Source: Rhodamnia argentea
Lineage: Eukaryota; Streptophyta; Magnoliopsida; Myrtales; Myrtaceae
Reading direction: 5' to 3'
Assembly (NCBI RefSeq): GCF_020921035.1
Contig: NC_063157.1
Location: 11,692,001 to 11,756,000, forward strand
Length of the DNA: 64,000 nt
Part shown: positions 1 to 10,240 of the stretch, piece by piece
How the letters are laid out: each line of letters starts with the position of its first letter
Numbering within the stretch: position 1 is the stretch's first letter
Notes under the pieces: model-generated
What the model was told of the DNA's origin: nothing
What the model saw: only the letters and a program-made list of their open reading frames with translations
Databases searched by the model: none
Program-made: the position numbers and the translations under genes

Positions 1-424
1 TTTAAAAGACATCTACCAATAATTAATTGGATTTTTACAATTTTTTATAGTTTTTCTTTTTTCTTTTTTATCGAGAAGTCCTGTGAATCGTACTAAAAAA
101 AGAAAAGGAAAGAAAGAAAAAATAAAGAATAAAACAAAAGAAAAATAAAAAAATCATTTAAAAAAATCATAAATGTTATCCACTAAATATGTATTGCATG
201 AAAGTCTTTTAGTAATATAATTATATATAATATATATAACAAACAAATTTTCTTAGATTGAGATAAATATGGAAGTATATTAGCAATATGAATCGGATTG
301 AGTATGAGTCAAAAACTTTGCATTACGAATAAATGGGTCATAAACCCGATTAATGGGCCAATTTGGGTTGGACCATTTATTACTCGATCTAAATCCTCCC
401 CGACCCACCCGTTTGACAGATCTA
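1..424. mobile_element. right end of a hAT-like non-autonomous element (left end outside window)
   Basis: The sequence stops at 424 with a tip that reads, on the minus strand, TAGATCTGTCAAACGGGT, the usual form of a hAT terminal repeat. Positions 180-424 resemble the last 300 bases of the delimited hAT element 13167-14637: both have an AT-rich stretch with TTGCATRAAA...TTTTAGYAATATAA and then a GGATYGAGTATGRGTC-like block followed by alternating GGGTC/GACCC words. The left end and the target duplication cannot be seen. Bases 1-180 are A-rich and may belong to the same element. Confidence 0.5.
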
Positions 425-882
425 ATTATAATGTAGTTTAGTGTATGTGCATATTTGCTTAGGAGGCCCACCAATTTAGTTGGGAATGGATCCATTTCTT
501 GATTCTCTTTGAAATCTTGGGTTGAATTTGGATAACATGTAACCACCCAATACATTGAATAGTCTTGAGAATTGCTTTTCATTGGGAATAACGTATAGAT
601 AACGTACATTGCTTCCTAATTCAACTCCTATTCAGCTGCAATTTTGTACATTAGCCCGACGGCTTAATATTTTACTAGAAAATAATAACTTTTTATGGCA
701 TGAATTTACAAATTTAAGTGTTGTATTTGTCGTTAACGTGTTATCCCTTCGTTAATTGAATCCTTTAACTTTTCAAAATTAAGTCCTTAGCTTTTGGCTA
801 TTGATCAATTGGAATTCTTAACATTTCGATCGATAAATTCAATGTTGATGCAATCAACTTCTAAAAAAGTGTTTTTGGGAAT
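425..882. other. intergenic, no gene seen
   Basis: AT-rich DNA without a convincing reading frame. A short run of text like 'GTGTTGTATTTGTCGTTAAC...AATTGAATCC' resembles degraded TIR-element arms, but no paired arm was found. Confidence 0.4.
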
Positions 883-1216
883 GGCGAAATTACCCAAATA
901 GTCATAAACCTATTATATGAATGTCGGTTCAGTCATAAACTTCCTAATGTTGTCAATTTAGTCCTGAACTTTTGCCCAGAATCCAATATAATCCTTCTGA
1001 TCAATTTTCATCAGAAATTGCTGACGTAGTAGTCTAATCATCACCGACCGTCCTACATGGCACACAGCCGCATCAGCGATTTCCAACAAAAATTTGCTAA
1101 AAGGATTATATTGAAATTATATACAAAGGCTTAGAACTAAATTGATAAAATTGAAAAGTTTATGAGTAAATTAGCATTCATGCAATAGGTTTATGACCGA
1201 TTGGATAATTTTCCCC
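883..1216. mobile_element. Mutator-like MITE, long TIRs
   Basis: The left arm begins GGCGAAATTACCCAAATAG and continues with TCATAAACCTATT. The right arm, read on the minus strand, begins GGGGAAAATTATCCAATCGG and continues with TCATAAACCTATT. The arms pair over roughly 90 bases with several mismatches and meet around a short centre holding CATCAGAAATTGCTGACG. The same arm family recurs at 12434-12674, 19573-20135, 43314-44144 and 51876-52335. No clean target duplication was found here, so ends are good to a few bases. Confidence 0.65.
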
Positions 1217-2498
1217 TTCCATTCTCATCGAGATGCTGCAACAATAGCTCACACTCTCAACGTAAAGACGTGGTTTCCTCAAATTGCAACTTAGAGTTTT
1301 TGTTTTATACTAATTGTAATTTAGAGTTTTCTTAATTGGGTTTTAATTTGGTGCTCCTCATTTTTGGGAGAGCAGGTTGCGCTTGCAATGGCAAATGCAG
1401 AACTTCATTGCTTAATTTTTCAAATGTGGACAATTCAGATGAACACATTAAGATATTAATGTGAAGACCAGAAATTTCTGCCAATTGAACTATTAAGCAG
1501 GCCAGTTAAATTTGGACGTAAATTTGGCATCGGGCATGAGTTATTAGAGACTATGAATACTGGATTTAATTAGTTGGTATAGCGGAGGATTAAATTAAAG
1601 TATGGTAACAAGCCCAACTAAGGTTAAGCAAGAGACCATTGGACGTTAGCGTTAATTTTGGATCGTGTGTTAATGGGTCGTCGAAAAGTCGTTCCAGGAA
1701 CATCACCGACCCTAATCCTTGCCCCACCGCCTCACTTTCTTTCCCTCATTATAAACTCCATCCTTTCTCTCTCTTCCATTCGACCCCCCACCCCCTCCCC
1801 TCCCCTCTCACCGGCGAAGCCACAACTTGACATGGTGGTCCGCGAGCTTCCCCGACCTCGGCTCAACCCATTCTCAGCTGCTCGATGACCCGCTCACCAC
1901 GTTCTCTCATTCTCGGCCATGCACAAGGAGGAAGGAGCCCAAGCACGAATCGGCGACAAATGGACTCTGTTTCTTTCGAGATCGAATCTAAGATTTGCGG
2001 TGTCCTTAACCCTTCCTCCGATTAGTTTCTATTTGTTGATTTGGCCCGACATGGTTGTTTGAAAATGGGTATGACAAGGGAAAGAATAGTTTGCATGTGG
2101 GGGAAAACGGGTTTCCTTGGACGATCAATCGCTTACTCTAGCATCTACGGGTCTTGGATAAGTCAATTCCATGGTCTGATTGTCTAGATTATCGATAAAA
2201 TGACTCGAATTGCAATTGGACGGCTTGTAGGGGGTGGTTCAGTCGTGAGTTTACTAAGAAGGGGAGAACCACGGCTTCGGATGTTGGACGACGATTCGAC
2301 TCCAATTACTCTTCGCTCGGGACTCAAGGCAAGTAGAACCTCTAACCTTTTTCAATAGATTAGCTATTTGTTCGGCGATTGGGCGCGACGATAGCAGATA
2401 TGAATGGATTTGTCTGCTTGAATGGTTTATCCGTAGGCGTCCGTCTAAGTAGTTTGGATGTCGTGTGAGGTAAGTCTTGGCGTGTGAAATGTGGTGTG
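1217..2498. other. intergenic flank of the hAT insertion, unrecognised
   Basis: No convincing gene. A pyrimidine-rich stretch at 1737-1812 (TCTCTCTTCC, CCCCTCCCC) followed by mixed-composition DNA looks like the 5' end of a transcribed unit, but no protein family was recognised in any frame. The hAT element at 2507 inserted downstream of it. The sequence continuing beyond the insertion (5472-6354) has a similar base composition and may be the same unit. Confidence 0.3.
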
Positions 2499-2506
2499 TA
2501 TGATGG
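2499..2506. repeat. left target-site duplication of hAT element
   Basis: TATGATGG here is repeated exactly at 5464-5471. The two copies bound the element 2507-5463. Eight bases is the standard hAT duplication length. Confidence 0.8.
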
Positions 2507-5463
2507 TATACACGGCCGGTTCGGTGGAACCGTCGGTTCCGGTTCGGGAACCGGCCGTGTATACTTCCGGTTCCGGGCCGGTTCCGGTTCCGCTTCCGAA
2601 CCGGCGGTTCATTCCGATTCCTTTTTTAATAATAATTTTTAAAATAATAAATAATAAAATAAACATAATAAATTATAAATTATAAATTATAAAATACAAT
2701 TAAATTGTACATTGTAATAAAATATGGGGAAAAAAAAAAAAGAAGGAATGGGCTTGAACTTAATGAATTATCATTAAGCGCCTACATATCTTCTTGGGGA
2801 TAGAAGAATCAAAGCCCATGTAGTTTTTTTACCTTTGAGAACCCCAACTTACCTCATCGTCAATCGTCACTACCCATTGTGGTACCCGTGGCGGTGGTAT
2901 CTCCAACATCATCGCTAAAAAATTCGTGTTCACGATCTAACTCTTGGTGTCGATATTTCGCCCTTGTCCAATCGCCGACACAAGCTTGAGCTTCCACAGA
3001 GTCCGGGCTTAATCTTGAACAGCGAGAGTCCAAAATTAATCCTCCAGCACTAAATGCTTGTTCAACCGCAACCGTTGAAGAAGGGGTTGCTAATATTTGA
3101 CGAGCGATGAGGGCGAGAACTGGATAATCGATTTGGTGACTCTTCCACCACTTCAGGATTTCAAAATCTGTACTATGTTACGCATCACGAAACTCAAATT
3201 GAGTGGTTAAATATTTTTCTAATTCGGAAATACTACCTGTTGGCCCTTTTTTTTTTTTTTGCCTACTCTTAAGCATATTATACCCTCTATTAAGTGAACT
3301 ATCACCTTCGCTACGTGAGGCAATAGATTGTAAAGATCCGGAATCACTTAAACCATATCTACTACAAAATTCTCCGTATAATGCTACTATAGATTCTTTA
3401 ACATCTCCTAGTATATTTGAAATATCTATTGAATCTTCCAAATGTAAACAATCATGATAATACACATTCAAATAATCTTGTAAACCGTCTAATTTAATAC
3501 GTTGATAAAAAACAATACCAACTAAATAGACAAGCGGAATTTGCAAATAATAATGCAACCATTTTTCTCTCATTACTAAAATAGTTCGACCTAATTCGGT
3601 ATCATTTTCATATTCACTAAAAACACTACCAATATTAACACACTCTATTAAAAATAAATGCGTTGTAGGATAATAAATACCAGATAAAGTTTTAGTACCA
3701 TCATTAAAAATTTTCAAAATATCTAAAATTTTCTTGCAAACGTCCCAATGTTAAGGAAGTAAAGTAATTTCGGGAATATTTTGTGAAATAAACATACATA
3801 ATAAATCTTTATATTCAAAAGTTTGCCGAAGCAACTCGTACATAGAATTCCAACGAGTCGGAATATCTTTTGGAAATCTTCTTGCCCTTCTCCCATTTTG
3901 TTTACAAAATTTTCCCCATAATTTCATACAATGGGGACGACTCCATAAAAATTTAATTGCACTTTTTATTGGGGCGAGAGAAGTGTCAAGAGTTTGTAAA
4001 TCATCTTGTACACATAAATTTAAAACATGACAAGCACATCTAATGTGAAAAAATTGTCCGCCAAAAGTGGGTTTGCAAATATTTTCTAATTCGGGAATAG
4101 AAGCGGTATTTACGGCGGCATTATCAAAACCAATTGAAAATACTTTATTTATTAAATTATATTCTTCTAAAACTTGCCTAATTATTCTATAAATATTATA
4201 AGCCGAATGTCTTTCATCAAAAACTTGGAATGCAATAAGTCTTTTTTGAATCGTCCAATCGTCACCTATCCAATGACACGTGACACCCATATAAAAATGA
4301 ATTTGCCAAGGATCACTCCAAATATCGCTACCTATATGCACACATCCATTGAATTCCGCAAAAAATTTTGCTAAAGATTTTTTTCCTTTTTTATAAAGAT
4401 GAAAAACTTCGCGTTTAAGAGTATTTTTTGGAATAGTTGGCGCTTGCGGAACCAACGCAGTATTTATCAAATATTTCATATTAAAATTTTCACCAGTATT
4501 AAACGGAGCATGATCAAGGGCAACATATTCACCTAATGTTTGTTTATAAAGTGCTTCAGTGAAACGAAATATAGGATGAGGATTAGAAGTGGCGTACCCG
4601 GAAATTTGTTGTTGCGTATTGTCGATCCCCGCTTGCGTTGGATGTTTTTTGGTCAAATGCCGACGGAATGTTCCGTAGCCGTCTCCTTTCGTAAATTTAT
4701 ATGTTTGCGAACAATATTTACATTTTATATTATACTTACCTTCGTCTTCATCACGTATCTTGTCGAAGTGTAGCCACAAGTCGGATGTATTATCTCGGTC
4801 CTTCCGTTCCGGCTCATTTGCCGTTGACGTTTCTTCGACACCGGTGGGAGGATGAAGACTTTCTTTTGTTGGGATGTGCTCGACGTTCGGAATCGGGACA
4901 TAGTTGATATTATCGTCGTCGTCTTCCCAACTTGCATACTCACGAGGATCATATTCGGGAATGGGATACTCGGAATCTCCCATAGTCATCTTGCCCTTGT
5001 CAGCATTTCCGCTTCCACTTGCCATTTTTGAGAGAATTGATCGGAAATCCGATTGAGAGAATTGAGTCGGGATTGAGAGAATTAGGAGAATTTGAGCGAT
5101 TTGAGAGGATTTCGGAGAGAATTCGAGAGATTGTTCGTAGAATTTGTGACAAAAATGAAAGGGGGAGCATATGTATTTATAGGCAAGAATTATTTTTAAT
5201 TCTTTTTTTTTTTTACAAGCAACGGCCCAAAGGGCGGAGGGGGGGGAGGGGGAGCGGTGGCGGGCCCGGGGCAAAGAGCCAACGGCTCTCTGCCCCCGGG
5301 CCCACCTTTATTTTTTTTATTTTTTTTATCTTCTTTCACGGTTTCGAACCGGCCCGGAACCGGCGGTTCCGAAACCGTGGGCCCGGAACCGGCGGTTCCA
5401 GAACCGTCGGCCCGGTCAACGGGCCGGTTCCGGGCCGGTTCCGGGCCCAAATGGCACCCTCTA
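2507..5463 (-). mobile_element. hAT transposon with degenerate transposase gene
   Basis: A 2957-bp element bounded by the 8-bp direct repeat TATGATGG. It contains one transposase gene on the minus strand. The ends are rich in GGTTCCGG/CCGGAACC words (about 2515-2615 and 5338-5452), the kind of subterminal array that hAT transposases bind. The right tip reads TAGAGGGTGCC on the minus strand; the left tip reads TATACACGGCC, so the terminal repeats agree in only 6 of 11 places. The two internal stops in the transposase show it is no longer autonomous as it stands. The same GGTTCC-type ends occur in the non-coding elements 33422-33677 and 46127-46740. Confidence 0.85.
2860..5025 (-). pseudogene. 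hAT transposase, BED zinc finger plus C-terminal dimerisation domain, two in-frame stops
   Basis: Would encode the cut-and-paste transposase of the surrounding element. The start is the ATG at 5025 (MASGSGNADK), because the frame upstream has no better ATG and lies in the GC-rich terminal region. One frame of 721 codons runs to TGA at 2860. Residues 84-128 form a BED zinc finger (C102, C105, H123, H128). SDIWSD and IGFDNA match the catalytic aspartate regions of hAT enzymes. Near the end come FEILKWW and a stretch with TPSSTVAVEQAFS, the hAT dimerisation domain. Codons 425 (3751-3753) and 616 (3178-3180) are TAA, and the frame is unbroken either side, so the damage is point nonsense change and not frameshift. 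The first stop sits where relatives usually carry Q before HWDVCKKIL. Confidence 0.9.
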
Positions 5464-5471
5464 TATGATGG
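5464..5471. repeat. right target-site duplication of hAT element
   Basis: TATGATGG, identical to 2499-2506. Confidence 0.8.
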
Positions 5472-5628
5472 GGTGGCTTTGCGTGTGGATGTTCGGCCTT
5501 GAGGCCGTGTGGTTGTGTGGGGCATTGGATGCCTTGTGGTCTTGGATGGTCAAGTCGTGGTGTCGTTGCATTGCATCTAAGAATCGAAGCATGTGTATGG
5601 ATTAGTGGTGTTCTTGGAAGTCATATCG

Positions 5629-5896
5629 GCCTGTGTCCCAACGAGCACGATTAATGTCCGCTGTGTCGGGACGAATATCTCGTAGGAGCCCGAGTGGAAA
5701 TCGGGTAATCCAGAGCTCGTGACCCATTAAAATGGAGCCCCGAAATAGGGAAAATCGAGGCCTGTGTCCTTCGTGAGAAAATGGGGCCTATATCCCTCAT
5801 GATTCTCATGGCCGGTGTCCCATGGATGAAAAGCCGAGTGAAAACTCAAAATCGAGACCTGTGTCCCTCATATAACCATGGCCTGTGTCCCATGGT
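5629..5896. repeat. dispersed GGCCTGTGTCCC direct repeats
   Basis: GGCCTGTGTCCC or a near match (GGCCTATATCCC, GGCCGGTGTCCC, GACCTGTGTCCC) appears about six times within 270 bases at uneven spacing, often followed by a CATGG or CTCAT word. The surrounding 5472-6354 has no convincing frame. Such spaced words are common in LTRs of plant gypsy-type elements, but no LTR border, PBS or partner was found. Confidence 0.5.
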
Positions 5897-6354
5897 ACTC
5901 GGTTCTAAAGTGGAAACCAGAAATGAAAGAACAAGTCAATGCATGCTCACGCATGTAAAGGTCGTATCGCACAATGCAAGGAAACATGGTTGAGTCACAT
6001 TCTACTAGTGGTTGGTGTCGGTCTTGCTTGGCTATCTCATTTTTTGCTTGCCTCATGTGCCTCGATGCTTATCGCGTGATTTTTATCCAATTGAGTGACG
6101 AATAGGTAGTTTAGTCGAACGGTTTAGAACGTCCTACTCATTGAGCTTCGACTTACTCCCGTGGATTCTACCATTTTATAAATAGAATTTAACCACTTGA
6201 GAAGTGAAAGACCTAGACAAGAAAATGACACGATCTCCGAGCCCCGCCAATAGAGATGGCGAATAATGCTCAGAGTATTTTTCCTCTTAAATCTTCCCAA
6301 TGTGTTCGTGTGGTTTGTGTAAAGAGGATAATGTAACTAACCGGTACATATATA

Positions 6355-6363
6355 TTTATAATT
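6355..6363. repeat. left target duplication of Mutator-like element
   Basis: TTTATAATT, matched by TTTATAATA at 7486-7494 (8 of 9 bases). Nine bases is typical of Mutator-like insertions. Confidence 0.6.
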
Positions 6364-7485
6364 GAGCAAAAAGACACTAGGAGTGCCAATATTTGTTTAC
6401 AGCGCTCACTTTAGTGCTAATATTTTTTTTTAATCAGTTAAATGCCAAAGTTTTCGAAAAAAGGTTATTTTAGTGCTAACTCCGGTGAGCTTTGCCGGAA
6501 ATCTGACATGGCTTCCACGTGGCTCACCGGAGTTTTCAAGTTAGCAATAAAAAAAGTCAAAAGTTAAAAAAAAAAAACTAAAAACTAAGCTAAACGGTTA
6601 TTAAAAAAAAACTAAATGTTGCAAGCAATGAGGGCGCCGCTGCCCATCATCTCCGGCAATGGCCGGCTAGGGTGAGGGATGGCCGATGGGGGTTGCAGAG
6701 TGGCCGGCGAACCCCGTTGGCCGCAGGCGAGGCCGCGCCGTAGTCGACGAGGTCTCACCATCGCAGATATGGACCCATGCAAGGCCCTCACAGACTTCGC
6801 AACCCCAGGTGAGAGCCACCGGGGTCAAATGACCTCAAGGGACGAAACGTCGGGGTCATGCGACCTCAAACAAGGCGTCGCCGAGAATGCGTGATGCCAA
6901 GTTCGCACGATCATGGTCAAAAGGCTAGATTTGGGTTGCTCGACCTCGACCCACAGCAAATCTAGCGAAGATAGCAACTCCGGCGAATACAGCGGCTCGA
7001 CGGCATGGGCCACTCTAGATTTCGACCTCGGTGATTGGTGACCTCGCCTTGAAGGATGAACCAACAAGCAATGGAAGACAAGAAGACGCTTAGGTGTGTG
7101 GAAGAAGATGAACAATTTTTCTTTATTCTGATTTTTTTGAGTTATTTACCTAATTTTTTAAATTTAACTTGATTTATTAAAAATATTTAGCTTAATTTTG
7201 TAAAAAGATATTACACGTGGATTTATTTTTTTTTTAAATGCCACGTGGACGCCATGTGGACTAACTTTTGTTTTTCAAAAATTTCCACATAATATTAATA
7301 AAATAAAATAAAAATGACACGTGTACTTGTTTGGCCGAATTGATACTTAAGTGATCGTTTTTTGATGAAATTAGCACTTAAGTGATCATTTTCTCTCTGA
7401 TTTGACACTTAAGTGATTCAAAAAAAATATTGACACTAATGTGAACGCCGTACACAAATATTGGCACCCCAAGTGTCCTTTTGCC
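6364..7485. mobile_element. Mutator-like non-autonomous element with long TIRs and GC-rich core
   Basis: The left arm starts GAGCAAAAAGACACTAGG; the right arm read on the minus strand starts GGCAAAAGGACACTTGGGG. The arms pair for about 90 bases, both carrying GTGCCAATATTTGT and then TTAGTG. A 9-bp duplication flanks the element. The core at about 6630-7040 is GC-rich (GGCCGGCGAACC, CGAGGTCTCACC) while both arms are AT-rich. Short frames in the core have no recognisable domain, so it may be captured DNA but nothing shows a source gene. A lone arm of the same family is at 15185-15290. Confidence 0.8.
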
Positions 7486-7494
7486 TTTATAATA

Positions 7495-8554
7495 TCACAT
7501 GTTTTTGTCCGTGTGAGATGTGCATGCCATTTTATGGGTGTTTTAACACATGTTTTTCATAGTGAACCCTAATAAAACCATACCATTTAGGCGTGCCTGC
7601 CATTTGCTTTTATGCATGCACTTGCCTTTTATTTTAGGTGGCCCACTTCTTGTTTCTAGTTGTTTTAGTTTCCGTATGCGCCCATTATTACCTATAATAT
7701 CATATTAAATCAGAGTTTGTAATTAGCGATGGACGGCACCCCGGGATGTTGGAGCTACGATGAAAGAAGGGCAAGGAAGTAGGTTACAATTAAGAATTCA
7801 GTTGATTAAAGTAAAACGTTAATGACTCAATTGGCTAATGATTAAAATGTTTAATTTTTTTTATCGAAAAGATGTCATATATCTATAGATCAAAATAATA
7901 CTTGAAAGTAACATCTTCCAAATCTAGCAAATTTCAAATTACTGTAGAACAAAACAAAAGCCATAAAGCAATTAACAAAGTACATCTGCAGTTAGAAACA
8001 CTCTTAATTAGAACTCTTAATTGACAAAGCTAGAATTAGACTCAATTGACGAACAACCAACATGGCTAACTCTTTTGAAACTATGAAAAACGTCATACAC
8101 AGGTTCTACATATCGATAATTATGTACTTTAAAATAGATGCATACGTATACCTTTCAAATGCTTTGTGTTTAACTCATGACCCTCTCTCTCCCTCCCTCC
8201 CCCTTCTTTCCCCGCTCCCTCTCCTCTATATTCCTTTAGATCTTCCCATTCCTCTCTATGTTAATTTCGTGGATGAGCGATCAATATTCTCTACAAAAGT
8301 GAGTTCTGAAGATTGAAGTGTGAGTGCATCGGCAGATCTGCTCTCTCTGTATATACTCGCTCGCTCCGGTTCCGGGTGTTTACTCTAGAGTATCGAGTGC
8401 TCCGCCAGTTTTCAAAGCTTTTTTTTTTTTTTCTATCAATCGGATTATTTGAATGTGATTTCATGATTAATGGGAATCTTTTTGCAATTATTCTCTCCCA
8501 ATCTAGAGTTAGAACTAGATTTGAGTGCTCTTCTATCCCCATTTAGATATAGAT
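7495..8554. other. intergenic, no gene seen
   Basis: AT-rich, with a pyrimidine-rich stretch at 8180-8235 (CTCTCTCTCCCTCCCTCCC) that could be the promoter or leader of the small frame at 8555. Confidence 0.35.
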
Positions 8555-8851
8555 ATGGAATTTCTAAGGCGTTTTCTATACTTTCTCAATATATTTGTGT
8601 TGTTCTTGTCTCCGTATGATGATGATGTTGGGGACGCCGAACTTAGGAGCGAATCACCTTTTAGCAAAGCCATAGATACTAGAGAGGAATTTTATCGGCG
8701 TGTACTCATCACTGATGATAATTCAAGATGCAATAATCGGCCATCTGTTGTACTTGGATGCTATAACGGATCTGTCCTAGCAACCATGTTTGGCTACTAT
8801 GACAAATCCGTCCTTGAAGAAAATAAGTTTCTACGGGTTATACCAAGTTGA
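8555..8851 (+). CDS. hypothetical small protein with signal-peptide-like N-terminus
   Basis: A 98-codon frame from ATG 8555 to TGA 8851, preceded by CT-rich leader-like DNA. The first 20 residues are a basic start followed by a hydrophobic run (FLYFLNIFVLFLS), like a secretion signal or membrane anchor. The rest is acidic and polar (DDDVGDAELRSE) and ends with a less charged stretch. No known family was recognised. It could equally be the first exon or relic of a larger gene, since no splice-linked continuation was found. Start choice follows the first ATG before the hydrophobic run. Confidence 0.3.
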   Translation: MEFLRRFLYFLNIFVLFLSPYDDDVGDAELRSESPFSKAIDTREEFYRRVLITDDNSRCNNRPSVVLGCYNGSVLATMFGYYDKSVLEENKFLRVIPS

Positions 8852-9048
8852 TTCACTTTTCGGATTTACTTATTTTGTGGGATTTTCATTTTTATTTTGA
8901 AGTGATGTATAATATGAAATGAAGATCTTTCTTTCGACCAAAGAAAAAAAATACTTCGTCAAATTGCAAAAGCCTCGAAATCAAGAAAAGATTAAAAAAA
9001 AAAAGTGAATAAAGAAAGCAAATTGTGTTAGGATGCACGTGTGAGTTA

Positions 9049-9475
9049 TGTTGGAGAAATCCCATATCGGAGAATTAATATGATTTGGAGTAGTTAATAT
9101 ATCCTAATTAGTCGCATAATTCATTGACTTAAGCTTTTGAGTGAATGTGGATTCAACTAGATATGTTGACAAGCTCGGATTTGGGTTCTTTCTCGGTGAT
9201 TTTCGGGGTGAAAGTATTGGACTTCTGCTGTAAAGACAAGTGAACTGAATATAAAACAAACGTGGTATCGAGCATATGGGGCAAGCGAATTTAATCAGTA
9301 CCATCAACACCAAACCCTCAAAAGCATCAAGACAAGTGAGAAGACAACAAGTTTCGAATGCGCCAAAAAAAGGAGTTTTGGTTCTTCCTTTGCATGATAG
9401 GAAGGCATCAAAGGTATCGTTCAGACCGAAGTTACCAAAAGGACATAAATTCCCAAAATTCTGACGGCACGCCAC
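9049..9475 (+). mobile_element. Ty1/copia remnant: LTR, primer-binding site and start of the internal region
   Basis: A TG...CA segment at about 9049-9258 resembles a copia LTR (TGTTGGAGAAATCCCATATC, then a GCTTTTGAGTGAATGTGG-type block). It is followed at 9263-9273 by TGGTATCGAGC, close to the site complementary to initiator methionine tRNA (TGGTATCAGAGC). The internal sequence then reads ANLISTINT in the plus frame, similar to copia gag starts. It breaks off by about 9470, and no second LTR was seen, so this is a 5' fragment about 430 bases long. It ends roughly 300 bases upstream of the gene at 9776. Confidence 0.55.
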
Positions 9476-9739
9476 GTGTCAGTGAAAAGGGCGTGTGGGG
9501 AATTACTAAAAGCCGTCCTAAAAATTCTGCCCATTCCATTATCGCTTTCGCTTTCTTCCTTTCCTTCTTCTTCGAGGGCAAAACCCCACCACCTTCTCTC
9601 TCTTGTCGGACTCTGTACTGGCCGGAGAAGAAGCATCTTCGAAGTGCCAATTGGAATTCAGATCTCACCCATTTCTGTTGAGCGATTCAATTGGCGTCGG
9701 GTTCGATCCTTTTGCTTTTGGTGAGGGGGGACAGAGCAG

Positions 9740-9774
9740 AGACGGAGAGAGAGAGAGAGAGACAGAGAGTGAGA
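9740..9774. repeat. (GA)n microsatellite in 5' leader
   Basis: GAGAGAGA-rich tract directly upstream of the ATG at 9776. Such tracts are common in plant 5' leaders. Confidence 0.8.
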
Positions 9775-9775
9775 G

Positions 9776-10240
9776 ATGACGACTCTGCAGAAATTCAAGC
9801 TGCTGGCGACGCAGTGCGCCGTCGTCGGGAGCCCGTCCCGTAGCCCCACCGCGAGCCCGGTCTTCCACCTCCGCCGCCGCAAGACCCTCCGCATGCTCCT
9901 CAACCGGACAGATCGCCGCCGGCTCCCCCGCAGCGAGGGTTCTCCGAAGCAAGACCTCGGCCGCCGAAGCCCCCCGGAGGATCCCGGCAGCTTCAGAGCC
10001 CGGCACAAGCTGCGGGACCTGTTCGTGTCGTCCCCGCCGCCGCCGCCGCCGTTGGAGAGGAGAGGAGACGTGCGCGAGCGATTGTTGGCCGAAGCAGGGA
10101 CCGGGATGGAAGGCGGGGGCGGAGGGGGCTTCGCGGCTCGGCGCGTCGCCGGCGGCTCAATCAGGCCGTTGTCGGCGGCTTTCAGGTACAGATTGCTCAG
10201 GAGACCGTGGCGACCGGTACTGGTCGCGATTCCCGAGTAG
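9776..10240 (+). CDS. conserved plant protein of unknown function, 154 residues
   Basis: Single-exon frame starting MTTLQKFKLLATQCAV and ending VAIPE. The basic block with HLRRRKTLRMLLNR and the FKLLATQCAV start are features I associate from memory with a small family of uncharacterised plant proteins, often annotated only as hypothetical; this is recall, not a search. The protein is rich in Arg and Pro, with a polyproline run (residues about 86-92) and a Gly-rich run (about 112-117), and has no signal peptide or membrane segment. GC content is far above the flanking DNA, as expected for a coding exon. The ATG lies just after a GA-rich leader. The minus-strand frames across this region are composition shadows. 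Confidence 0.7.
   Translation: MTTLQKFKLLATQCAVVGSPSRSPTASPVFHLRRRKTLRMLLNRTDRRRLPRSEGSPKQDLGRRSPPEDPGSFRARHKLRDLFVSSPPPPPPLERRGDVRERLLAEAGTGMEGGGGGGFAARRVAGGSIRPLSAAFRYRLLRRPWRPVLVAIPE

Noticed and set aside
6679..7115. Possible captured gene inside the Mutator-like element
   Set aside because: Translations show no recognisable domain, and the plus and minus frames overlap. No source gene can be named.
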